A DNA stretch of 60,000 nt, taken from the NCBI GenBank assembly GCA_914767715.1, contig OU612073.1, positions 2,110,001 through 2,170,000 on the forward strand, in the 5' to 3' direction. The stretch comes from Membranipora membranacea (Eukaryota; Bryozoa; Gymnolaemata; Cheilostomatida; Membraniporidae). This document shows, in pieces, positions 46,268 through 58,400 of this stretch (position 1 is the stretch's first letter; each line of letters starts with the position of its first letter). The notes below the pieces were generated by a model. It made no database searches, had not been told where the DNA came from, and saw only the letters and a list, made by a program, of their open reading frames with translations. The translations under genes were made by a program, and so were the position numbers.

Positions 46268-49200
46268 TTGTGCAATAAAGTGTCATATATTATATATCCC
46301 ACTATTGTACCCATAAAAACCCTGGACAATGAGTGATTCATATATATACATATATAGTGGCTATCAGTGTGTAGGGCATATCTTTGCATTGGAGTTGTCC
46401 GACCATGTCAGGCTATTTTATCTACCATTAATTACTATTGGGTTAAGGATGCCCAACATGATTATTTAAGAGGATTTAAGACTGATTTTTTGTGGGTCAT
46501 ATAGAATGACTCCTTATTTTTGAGTGACACTGAGTTGGGGCCAAATACACACAGATGACACTTAAAAGCACAGATTTGAATCTATATATATATATATAAT
46601 ATATTTAGGAAATGGAGCAGCCTGTCAGGACAATGTTGGAGGTGATAGCTCGTTATTTGATTGACCCGGATGAAGAGCCTGAGTTGCCGGGTCGGAGGGA
46701 ACAGGAGAAGGATGATGTGTATAGTTATCAGCCCCCTCTAGTCAGACCAAAAAGTCAAAGACGTGTCAGTAATGCGCATAACGGTATGTTCACATTACTA
46801 CTCGCGCAGCAACAAAGTCGTGACTTTTCCCATCTTGAATTAGAAAACCCCTTTCTTGCTCAACGTTTTAGAGACCAAATTGCATGGCTTTTGCTTAAAA
46901 TTTATGCTGGTCCTTCGGAAAACCACTATGATGTAAATACTAAATTATTGAAGTTACTGCTTCTCAGAAGGCTCAATTTAAAGCTAGCTTACATTTATTC
47001 AACACCTTTACCTCATATGGACTTCCACTAGGCAAAATTTAGTGCTAGTTAGTTTAGTGCTAAATTAATAATAATTCCGCTACGGTATTCAAGTGTTGAT
47101 TGTTTGATTCTGTCGTTCTTATGATTGTCTCTTATCGAGCAGATTGGGCAAACTTTGTTGACCTTTCGATAATCTGCTGTCGACTCTTGATCCAACACGG
47201 GCCTTCTGCCAATCAAATTAATCTCCCTGATCGTCCAAGCCCACCCTGAACAGGACATTAACTCATGTCTGCAGCACAACTCTGGTCTATACTACTGTTT
47301 GGAAGTTCACTGCTATAGGAGGCAAATCGGAACGCTTGGTTTTGAGATTTATACAGTCAATAAGGACTGGCTATCGCGTATGTTTTGGCGTTATTATAAT
47401 TATCAATGTTTACTTGTACATTTAGAGCCTCTAGATAGAGACCTGGGTCTGATGATAACAGAGGATGACCTTGACACTGAACTCATCGCTGGTAGAGGTA
47501 TGCAGGACGTGTATCAGTCTGATATACCACAACCTTCACCGGAGGAGATAACGCAAACACAACAACATCACAGGACAAATAAGCACAGAAAGTCTCGGAA
47601 ACAAAGCAATCAAAATTCACATCAGAAGGTAATTAAACACTATGGTCTCTACTATATGGTAAGACCTGAGCTCTGGTCCAATCCTTTAATATTTTCTGGG
47701 TAAGACCTGACCTGTTAAAAGGTGTTTTAAATAAAGAATTAAGACTTGATATAAGGTGTGCCCATATGAATGATTTTGTGTAATAAACTCCCACCCTCTA
47801 TTTGTTAGTTTACTGCTTTCACTTTGAACAGTGTGCCCATAACCTTCTCCAACATTCTGGTTTGTCTAATTTTTGTTTCATATTTTAACCGGACCAACAG
47901 GAAGCAAACAACCTTCAAACCAAACATTCAGGTCACCTCACTGCTGGTTTTGGTGAGGGAAAACAGGTTCCGAACCCGACACAACAGAGCAGCACATTCA
48001 TATCAGAAACTGATCAAAATGGGGACACAACTTCAGACACACCAACAGGAAGTGATGAAAGTGAGACCACGCCCTCCAGTCTCTCAAATCAAGACAGCGG
48101 CAAAGGTAATAGCAAATACGCAACAAGCAAGTTATCCAGAAAATGTATTTGCATTTTTTCAACAATTCTGGTAGTTACAGGTACAGGCATTTAGATCCTT
48201 GATACAAATCACGTCACAGGTCAGATTCCTCAGTTGTCTTTATGAGTGACAAGCAAGTCTAGGGTGACAAGTCACCATACTTTATGCCAAGGAAGAGTCA
48301 AGCCACAACTTGTAACTTATGACCGCAGGACTTCTTATGTCTATCTTGATCCGTACCTGATACATGTTAGCGAAGTGTTATTGTTAATTTGGTTGCAGAC
48401 ATTTCACCCGCTCCGACAAATACAACTCTTGAATGTCCAGAAGAACCACCACCAGCTCCTCCTCCACAGGACATGGATACAAAGGAAAAACCCGAGGTCA
48501 CTGCCGAGGTCAAACTCAAACCTAAACCTCCTCCGAAAATGCCTGATTATCTCAACTCAACAATGAAGAATAATCTGGAGAAGTCAATGGAGTTACTGAG
48601 ACAGAGAAGAATGAGTCAGCTGAAGCTGGACTCTGTCATCGGTGCTACTAATCAGGAGGTGAGATGATAGATGATAGATGTTTCGCTGCAATGCATAAAT
48701 GGGTAGTGAATACTGTGCTAAGCAGCATCAGCTTTGCGAATGACGCAATACAAAGTCAAAGTAGTTGCTGACTCTTAGCTGAGTTACACTTCAGTTTAGG
48801 GAAGTTCAAAGACATTGCTGTAATAATGATAGAACGCAAAAAAGTATACCTTTCCATATAAACCAATCATATACAATGGTGTTAAAAATAGAGTTGTGGA
48901 AGGATTAAAAAATTTGTCAAGATCAATTCTCATAATGCGGCACAAATTATCTGAATCGCTTAGTATTAGTTGCCTCTCAATTAAGTATGACTTTAATAAC
49001 ATGTAATGCATAACACTCGCAATAAGATTTATGTCACCAAACCCGCTTAAATAACAGGAGCACTGTAATTGTGAGGACAGTTCTTTGTAAATAAAAAGTT
49101 GATTTTTGTTATACCGGATAGCAAAACATATGCTACCTTAAATTTGTTAATTCACTAAGTCATTAATTTATATACAGAGTTGTGAAGACGAGGATCACAA

Positions 49201-51475
49201 CGAAGCAGACAGGGGAGATAAAGCCAAAAATGAGCGTCTGACTGAAACAGACACAAACGATGACAGTAATACAGAGCTAGAAGATGACAGCTATAGTCCT
49301 AGGATAATCAGGTGGGTTATTTAATGGGAGAGGTATGGGTTGATGGCGCTAATTAGCATGACCGCTTTTCACTGCTCTTGTCCCATAGCTCATCCCACTA
49401 CACCATTGCCACCTTATGCAACACAGCGTACGTGTTAGGGCTGTTTGCCTTAAGGGTCTGCTACACAGGCCGATGTTTGGCATCTATTAGCATCGACATA
49501 GGCTACGATGGGATCAACCTGTGCTCAACGATGTGCATCGTATGCATCAATAGGCAACACCGGTCTGTTGGTGTTTCAGTCGACTTAGTCGGTCGATCCT
49601 CTCTTTTCATTGGCTGATGGGTTTATAGCAGTAACCCTCAAAAAGTATATGGACTATTATTGTCTGTGATTGGTTAATAATGAGTCATGATTGTTAAATG
49701 GCCATACTGGGATATATAATCAGTCGACCACAACGTTGGCTGCATCTGCACGTGTAGCACATGTTACGATATTAGCATCGAGCACAGGTTGTTTGTAAGA
49801 TGCAAAACATCGGCCCATGTAGCATGGCCATTACATGGCCCATTGCTGGGACCCCTTGAAGCGAGTTTTTAGCTGTCCTTCCATGCTGTCACATGTCTTT
49901 CCGTGAGTCAGTCAGAAGAGGTATACACCCGAGGGGGCTGGAACAATCAACCTTGAAAGCTCCCCCAATGGGATTCAAACCCACAACTCTCGCAGCACTA
50001 ATCGCCTATTTAATGAGGGCGTTATGGCAGCAACTTGTTTCAATTGTGAGAAAGGGACCCCTCCCATTATATTTTAATATTAATTCATATCCACCCAAAG
50101 AGAGTGCCATAGTGAAATTTAAAAACAGTTCTACTCCCAGTGTGGCAAAAAAACAAGGATATTCCCGTTACACAACACAAGCCCTGTTTGGAGCATCTAC
50201 CATTGGACAGATAAAAAGAGGTGCTTTGGGAACAGGCAGTTTTAAATGACAACCAAATTTAGTCTTAATTTTAATTCTATGTGCGATTAGTACCTTTTCA
50301 TTATGTGACACCAATTTTCACTGCGGAAATGATTGTGAATGAATCAAGTTACTTGCAAGAATTTTGCAATAATTTAAGGCATGAGACAACCAAACTGCAC
50401 CACATAAAATTTCCATCCATTCAAAAAGCACAAGTAGGCATACATATGCAGCATCAATTTGATTCTACATTTTTCAATTGCAGCTCACCGCTCATAGACA
50501 AACCTTACTCTGACTCTCCTGAACCCGAAGTCGATGATGATGATAACACCAAACCAGGTGGAGATAAACCAGAAACAATTATTACCCGCCAACCAGTACA
50601 GTTTATGGCTGTTAAATCTGTTATATCTACAGCTAAATCCATAGACGTTAAGACTGCTACGGTACGGTTATCAATAATAATTGTCATGTCTATTAGTTGT
50701 TTATCATTATGATACCAATTATTTTGCCTTGCCATGGCAATGAGCTATAGTAGTGTTTTTCATCCTCAAGCATATTATTTTCCAAACCGTCAGAGATGAC
50801 CTGAAATTTCGGGCTGCATGTGAACACATTTATAATAATGACATAATGATATACACTTTATTTGCTATTGAGTGTCCCTTTTGGGGCATATTAGAATATG
50901 CTTACACAAGACATGAGACAACTCATCTATTTAGCGCACCCTTGTACAAGGTTTGCATTATTTATCTTGTAGGAGCTGAAGAGGCTGGTACTGGGTTCAG
51001 CGTCTGTACTGTTTTATGATAACTGGTTATGTCAGGGTATAAGTTTCTGTGATATCCCTTCTCTCATGTTCGGTATGATCCAGCACCGACAGGGCACCTG
51101 CGGGCTACTGTCTGTAGTGCAGGCATACTTCATCATAGAACTGCTTTTCCGTGACTCCAAGACAAAAGAGCTGCCAGCCCAAAAGTAAGAGTCAAATATT
51201 AAATCTTAATGACTGAATTTGCAGAAAAACTGCGTTAGATATTTTTTCTCATGGAGTCGCTCTCCTTCAGCTGAGCTAAGCTGTTGTGAAGAGTAGTCAC
51301 ATTCAGATAAAGGTAGTTTCCAATGATCACATCTGCTTACTGTTTGGCAGCAGTTTCTGAAGCGACCCTACCTCAATGCAGGCAAGTTTTAATCGCTGCA
51401 TACACATCTCCTCAACCTCAAACGTATAGAGCTCAGGTTTTAAACCACCACCAGTGCAATCAATCTCATATTATA

Positions 51476-51509
<34 letters not shown>

Positions 51510-54263
51510 TTAAAAGTTTATATTTATATATATATAATAGTTTACCTACATATAATATAATACATATATGATATATTAACAGGAAGTTATCGCTTAGCCC
51601 TGATGTACGATCTCGTATATTAGCCCGAGCTATCAGTAAGATGTTATGGAGGTGTGGTGAAGAGAAGAGAGCCGTACTAGCTTTACCGAGTGACACAACG
51701 ATAATCACCGGAGGGGGACGATATAAACCTGATCATATCACGGAAACTGTGAGTCATATGTGTGAGAAATAATGTGGTGATTGGAAGATCAATATACCAT
51801 CATATATACAACCATAAGTAAACATACCATCATATATATAAAAAAAATATACCATCACATATGAAAAATAAATACACCAGCTAGCATAAATGCTCACTAG
51901 CTATAGGGGGCAGTTTGATGTTAGCTGGTAAAAATTCCACAATTTCAAGCCTGCGAATTAGAAAACTTCTCCTGCAAAAACTTAGCTCCCCGAGGGGTAA
52001 TATCAATCCGCTAACTAATGTCATTGCTATAACTGATTGTAAATTCACCAAGTCCCCAATATTCAAACAATGACTTGGTGCAATACTTTATAGGAAATCA
52101 TGAAACTGCTGCCACAAGTCATAGCAGTTTACTCTATGGCTTATTGTTGTACATATACAATGTATATATTATTTTGTATTAATTTATACTTTTTAATTTA
52201 ATTTTTAATTTCCTTTTATTTATCAGAGTGATAGATGATATGGAGTCAGCAGATACTCCGCTGATCAATGATTGCGCCATGTGCAGTCAGGAGCTAGTCA
52301 ATCTACTTATGTGTGGTAAAGCTGTCAGTCATGTGTTCAATGATAGTATGGAGGTCACTCAGGGAGTAGGGAAACCTATAATACTCAAAGGGATTCCCCG
52401 TAGGTCTGATGTCGGCTTCATGTCACTCAAAGAACATCAGAATCGTAAATATCAAGTACGTTATTCAAAAACTTGAGTAAAAGATATTCAAGTGGCTAAT
52501 GTTATACCTTAGAGCGTAGATAGACAACCAATTGGTGTATTGATCGACCAATTGATTTATTGTCACACTGGGACCAGACGAGCTCAAATGGCGTGTAATG
52601 TAAAATTAGGCAATAGATAGACACTTCACCTCTGAGCATAGTGAGACCCTAAGACAGTTATTCTTATGTAGGTTAAATCTTGATTTAACTCATCTAGTCC
52701 CTGTTTGGCAACAAAGAAAATGCTCACTATAAGAACAAAGTATTGGATATATGATGCATGGATGATTTGCATGGTGACATTGTAACCAGTAATATGCATG
52801 AAACTATACCTTTGCAACCATAACTATAAAACTTTACCAGTCTAACTATAACAATAAACTATACCTGTCTAACTATAACTATGGAACTTTACCTATTTAT
52901 CTGTACCTATAAACCTATAAACCTGATTGCTGTTACTGTATGATTACTGTTTATTTACTGTACAGTTACTGTATTGTTGCAGGTTGGTACTTTTCTGAAG
53001 ACACCTAAATACCCTGTATGGATCACCTGTATGGACGATCGATACAGTCTCGTATTCTGCCTCAACAAAGACCTCATAAGTGACTGGAAAGCAGAGAAGA
53101 GATTTGATCTTATCTATCATGATACTCTGGCTCAGAATGACTCACCAGTACGTCTGACATTAGGTGTGTAGGTCAACTGGTTACCTGTGTGGTCCCTTTT
53201 GAGTGCATTTATTTTATTTAATAAATGTATGTGGATTTAATCGCATGCAAAATCTAAAGAAATTTTTTAATGACTGAGGGAGAGGAGTTTATTGTTACCA
53301 AACTGCCTGCACTTTGGAGTTGTCCATCCATGCAAGGGGTAATATTGCCGTCCCGTGATGAAGGGTTTTCTCATAATATCTGTACTAATTTGGTGTCATA
53401 CAAGGGCGCTTTGCTGAATTTTAAGGGTATGCTAATTATTTCATATAAGACATAAGGTTTCTGTTCCATTGTTGGGTTTCACCTTTTTTGATTTGTTCAT
53501 ATGGCAACACATTTTAGTAGATCTCACATCAAAAACATAGCAGAATGATACTTTTAGGGTCCAAATTCTTTTTTTGTTGGAATGTGGCTGATGATGTGGA
53601 GAGTTGAAATCATATTTTAACATATGAGAAGCTCCACCTGATGACTTTGTGAGGAATACAAAGAGATTTTGTTGGCTGAACTTTATACAGGAAGATTTCA
53701 CACCGATTCACTATCGATACTAGCTCCTCTACTTTAATATAGTTTTTCATAATGAAAACATCCCGCTTGATTCCCGGGTAACTAAAACATTTCAAAAAAT
53801 TGAACTAGCTTACAAACCACAGATTGGGCTTGATACAATTAACTTATACGACACTCATAAACATGCTAATTGTCACTGGTAAAACTATGAATGATATCTG
53901 TGTACGATTTGAAAATAATAGTTGAATGAATGAAGTCACTTTTCACTTAACCAACCCATTACACTGCTGGGATTGGTGCTAGCTTATAAAATTCTTAAAC
54001 TTCATTATTTCCCTTGTGATGTGACAATAAATTTGATCAATTGACTTGACAGGTTATAATATAACATTTGTATCGTTCATTTTTATACGTGTTAACATTT
54101 GTAACATTATTTGAATGAATCTTCCTGATCTCTAACTTTTAACAATTCCTCGTTATTTTCATTCACAGACACGACTATCAGATTATACACACCACCAGAG
54201 AACGATGATGAGGTACCACCACTCGACCTTGTGCTCAGAACTAAGTGGGTTTCTTTCTCATAA
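44940..54263 (+). CDS. MINDY4: MINDY-4-like deubiquitinase (FAM188B family), catalytic His replaced, one exon missing
   Basis: Exons: 44,940-45,008; 45,573-45,692; 46,609-46,783; 47,426-47,628; 47,901-48,105; 48,399-48,658; 49,178-49,311; 50,484-50,661; 50,973-51,184; 51,583-51,748; 52,227-52,455; 52,983-53,163; 54,169-54,263. The first ten join in phase. The N-terminus (SLSLVREFLKRK then LARILHMERLLKRNK) is the LisH-like start of MINDY-4. Exons 4-8 encode a low-complexity acidic and proline-rich linker. The catalytic domain starts around FYDNWLCQGISFCDIPS; the Cys lies in IQHRQGTCGLLSVVQ and the preceding oxyanion Gln is kept. Later parts match MINDY-4: CSQELVNLLMCGKAVSHVFN, GTFLKTPKYPVWI and VPPLDLVLRTKW, then stop. 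The catalytic His position reads DDRYSLVF (Arg). The segment between exons 10 and 11 (family motif GPxGCILLTLS) was not found, and direct splicing there gives an early TGA. The family cleaves Lys48-linked ubiquitin; here activity is doubtful. Confidence 0.85.
45335..45568 (+). repeat. CTTA/CCTA tetranucleotide microsatellite
   Basis: About 230 bases of imperfect (ACTT/ACCT/ACTC)n lie in intron 1 of the MINDY-4-like gene and run directly into the exon 2 acceptor (cttgttgccag). The repeat therefore supplies the polypyrimidine tract. An open frame through it is an artefact. Confidence 0.9.
46183..46360. repeat. TA-rich microsatellite cluster
   Basis: Runs of (TA)n separated by TTGCATTGATTT words lie in intron 2 of the MINDY-4-like gene. 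A further (TA)n at about 46,582-46,604 directly precedes the exon 3 acceptor. Confidence 0.8.
49460..49823. mobile_element. MITE in intron 7 of the MINDY-4-like gene
   Basis: GCTACACAGGCCGATGTTTG at the left and CAAAACATCGGCCCATGTAGC-like sequence at the right form terminal inverted repeats of about 25 bp. A second inner pair is formed by CCTGTGCTC and GAGCACAGG. It is 364 bp long with no coding capacity, and its target-site duplication was not resolved. Confidence 0.6.
49915..50075 (-). repeat. Possible SINE relic with B-box
   Basis: On the minus strand, GTGGGTTTGAATCCCATTGG contains a good B-box (GGTTTGAATCC). The upstream sequence GGCGATTAGTGCTGCGAG could be a decayed tRNA body. It is intronic in the MINDY-4-like gene. 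Confidence 0.4.
51476..51545. repeat. (CA)n(TA)n microsatellite
   Basis: ACACACACACACACACACAC followed by TATATATAT-type runs lies just upstream of the exon 10 acceptor (ttaacag) of the MINDY-4-like gene. Confidence 0.9.
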
Positions 54264-54392
54264 TAAGTATTCTCAAATCTTATTTTTGAGTTTTCTGTCA
54301 ACTATCAAACAATATGAGACAACTCCTTAACTATTATTTTATAATTTTCTGACTATTATTGAAATAAATTGTAGCATGAGACTGTACTCACC

Positions 54393-54498
54393 ATAGAACA
54401 GATGATTGCCAACAATAGGTTTTGTCCGTGCCAGTTTTGAGTGTTACTGATAGCTCGATCCTTGCTATTGTCATCTGAGTTTGGTTCAGGGAACCTTT
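54393..54498 (-). other. Orphan minus-strand exon candidate
   Basis: A 106-bp segment has a strong acceptor (cgtctttatttctag) and donor (TATG|gtgagtaca) on the strand opposite the MINDY-4-like gene, whose stop codon lies about 130 bp away. Two frames are open (one reads FPEPNSDDNSKDRAISNTQN, the other SLNQTQMTIARIELSVTLKT). No partner exon or family was recognised. Confidence 0.3.
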
Positions 54499-54914
54499 CT
54501 AGAAATAAAGACGTTTGAATTTGAATAGATATAATATTCAATTTTGCAATTTAATACATTAAACTTTGATCATGGAACTGTTGGTGATACCAGGCTTTGA
54601 GAGATTTTCTATGACTATGACTTAAAAATAACTGAAAGACCAGAGTAAATAAGTCTGTTGGCAGCCAGATCTTCACAACATCTTTAGACGTCCCATGACT
54701 ATATTTGAACAACGTCTCAAAATGTCTCTCAAGACTGTGATAAAAAGTCTGAAGACTGCCTCACAGCAGGTCTTATAAGCCTTCACTCACCATTAGAATA
54801 CCAAGGTATGAGGTAAAATATGTTTGCTCCCACTGTAGTGGCTTAGTGCTGCTACAAAGGTGTTCTTCCGCATTCACAGAGGGAAAGATTTGTTATAGGT
54901 ATGATGTAGATCAA

Positions 54915-55075
54915 GTTTGATCCATTTTGCCAGCATTGGAATTACCCCCCCCCCCCTTTTCTGACACGCCGAAGGCCTCCACTGATACTACTGATCCGCC
55001 AACTGCCTTTTCTGACATGTATTCGGCGTGTCAGTAGAGTGGGGGCAATTCAAACGCTGGCAAAATGGATCAAAC
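54915..55075. mobile_element. Short MITE with 27-bp terminal inverted repeats
   Basis: GTTTGATCCATTTTGCCAGC (54,915) faces GCTGGCAAAATGGATCAAAC (ending 55,075). An inner pair, TGACACGCCGAA/TTCGGCGTGTCA, lies inside, and the left arm runs into a C-tract of 12-13 bases at about 54,944-54,957. It is 161 bp long with no coding capacity. Confidence 0.75.
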
Positions 55076-55479
55076 ATGTTTTAGGAATGAGGGGTATGGC
55101 AGTATTTAGGTACTGCTGGTGACAGAGAAACCAATTTACATTGACTGGCATCATTACAGCAAAGAGTTTGACACTGTCTAAACTTGCGTGGTATTTATTG
55201 TATTATAAGCAGAGTTATAGGGTCCTTTAGAGTAGTACATTTATTATCAATCATTGTCATGATATGAAGACATCAGTAAAAAAGATTAGGTAGACATATT
55301 AACTAGAAATATATCAAACTTATCATTGAGAAAATACTTGTATGTCAAAAATGGTCATAATCACATAACTGATAACTCCGTTGCACACTATTGAAGAAAA
55401 GACAATGAAACAAACAAGATTTTGATCAGATATGATGATCATACTTCTATAATTTGTATTATATGTTGTGCACGTGATG

Positions 55480-58400
55480 GGATTGATTTGGAGCGCTACA
55501 TTGCCTGTCTTATGGCTTATCAGCATAACATGAACTGAAGTATTCAGCAAACACTTTATAACCACACCAATGGATAAAAATTTAATTTGAGAACCGTAAT
55601 TGTCTTCTCTCTTGCAGTGAGAAGATAACTTCTAATGATATCAACTACAATAAGGTACCAGCAGGGAGGGTACAAGGATGACACACATTGATACATCTAA
55701 CATATTATTAAAATAAGAGAATAATTTGTGAAACTTGATTAATAAATTTAAGTATTCTGAGAAATAACACCGTGTTATGAAGCTGCATGCCAGGTGTACG
55801 CATAGAAACACCCTATTAATATGGAAAATTGAAAATGTCATCATCTTATAAATTGCATAGAAGTCCTCCAAATGATACTTTACTGATTCATTGAAACAGT
55901 ATCACTTACAAAGTTTGAGAGTTAAAGAGTGAGTTTACACATTTTGTCTCACTTTTACTCTCCTGTGGAAGTATGAATTAAACTCATGTCCTGTCTATTC
56001 TCCATTTTCTGATATTCTGTGAGGTTGTAGCTCCTCCTCCTCCTCCTCCGCGTGTTGTCACCACATCATCTGTGAAAAAAACATGAAAATGTATCAGTAA
56101 ATTAAAAATTTTAATTCTAATATAACGCATTATTTATTTATGGTCCATTTTAAAATACCATTTTATTGGCGCAGCTCTACTAGCCTAAACAAAGCGTTAC
56201 TCTTATCTGGTTCTGTATTTTTAAAGAGCAAGTTTCTTTCCTCTGTGAACGTAGAGGAATACGGGAAGCTGTGTATCAAGGCCTCTCGATACTCGACGTT
56301 TACAAGGATTGACCCTGTCACCACAGAAAAAACAAACTTGTTCTAGTATTCAGTATTCTTATGAATGACTGATATATGACAGATATTATGTGTGGGAGGT
56401 GATTACTATACAGGGTCAAGGATTGATATAGGGCTGGGATAGTGGTACAATATTTAGCTTAAATCTATTTGACTGAATGAAGATTTCTGCACTGGTGTGT
56501 AAAATAGACTAACCAAACAAATATTGATCCACTTTTATATATTTCATCTGTTGATTCAAACTAATATTCACAACAATGGGACTGTATAAATTTGGAGTTA
56601 TCTATAATTCATACCGTCGAGCCAGGAGATTGTAGTCTGTGGAGGATTAGGATCTCTGACATCAGTAGTAACATTAGCTGGATGCTCTCCTAGATGTCTC
56701 ATATCTATTCCTGGTTCTAGGTAGAGCGGTCTGTCACACATAGTACTGGTTATCTTAGGCATCTGAGCTACATACGCCTTCTCTCCATCCTGAGGCGACA
56801 CTATCTGCCTGAGTTCATCAGTTCTCTGCACGCTGCTCTTACTGACAGCTTTCTGGACCTGGTGAGACAGACAAAAACTTCAAAGATGCAATGCCAAATT
56901 ACCATGTTTGTAACAACGTCCAGGTCATGGCAGTGGCCACAACTATCAAAGTGTTGGTTTGATTTACTCTCATCGATACTTATACTCGTTGTACCATGCT
57001 CATATTATTACTTGAATTTGGATTCATTCTTAGATGCACCGGCATATGATAGGCCACTAATGAGATCGAAATTAGCATAAATCAACGACAATGAGGGCAG
57101 GCAAATCCAATATATGATTATCTCCACATCATCAGACAAACTCCCTGATTAGATTATTTAACCAGTCTGATATTTCAGACTAAAATACCATTTACTGTCA
57201 CCTAGAGTTGATACACACATATATATGAAATAAAATTACAGTATTTACTGTCAAGCAGAAACAATATATATATCTATGTGAAATAAACTCACCATATTCC
57301 CCAAGGTCTGCAGGTGATGTTGATGAGCATACTTGTAGAAAGTCACAACCACAGCTCTGATGAATTGAGATCCCAAATCTGTCGATCTTATTGACACAAA
57401 TGCTGAAGAAGAAATGTTCAATGAGTGAACATAACAAATAAAAACTGACTTGAATACTGGTTGAATGTGATAATATAAGTTTGGAATCAGATAAAAAAAC
57501 TTTTACAAGAAAAACAAGTGAACAATTTGATATCAAAATGGTATGGTTCTAGAGATATTTCATACAAATTTCAAATGTTTTTAATGTGCAATCTGCAAAC
57601 TCATCACTTTATATTTTGTTGAGTTTTCCCATCTATACTGTGGAAAATAGGCTCAGTAGGTACTTACTATCAAAGCTGGCTTGCATGACAAACAGATTAG
57701 CTACAGATATATCACTGGGATCTGAGTCTACATGTCCATAATCTACTGTCTGTGATGTCACTTCCTGTCTGTTATCTGGCTGATCAACAGCTGTGTTGCT
57801 TACCGAGTCTGTCATCATCTCTCGTTTAACTGCAAATCAAAAAGTCATCGCAAGATATGACTTAAATAATGCTGAGAGATTGTTGGTACAAAACATCTTA
57901 TAGCTTAAACTTCTGTTTCTAGGATACGAATTGTTGATCATGTAATTTTGAGCTCAGATAGAAACGCTAACTGTTCTGTCTACATGTCATAATGTTTCAA
58001 TTCTCATGGATGTACTTACCTCCCGCACAGGCCTGTATTATTAGAAGTTTTGGTTTTCCTCTCATAGCCGGGAAGGTTTTAGCAGATAATAACTGATAGA
58101 TATCAGTAAGTTTGATGTGTTTGTGATCAGATCCGATAACAGTTCCTTCAGCACCATGACTAGTTATAACCAGTACAAACATTCCTAGATCTTTGTATAC
58201 CGACTGGCCTGTCTGATCTACCAGCTGAGTCTCTCTGTGAATTTCTGTCACTATATCCTTTATAAACAAACATGTCCTCACTTTATTTATAAAATAAATT
58301 TATTGATTATTTTATAAATATAGTGAGGAAATTGAACAGGCTTCATCAATGATATTGTCAGGCTCTGTTAATTGGATGAAAGCTCAATCATTCTAAATTG

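Noticed and set aside
46104-46389. Minus-strand frames rich in Tyr-Ile repeats
   Set aside because: Translated TA microsatellite.
49893-50249. 118-residue plus-strand frame
   Set aside because: It overlaps a SINE-like B-box on the other strand and lies inside an intron of the MINDY-4-like gene, with no family match.
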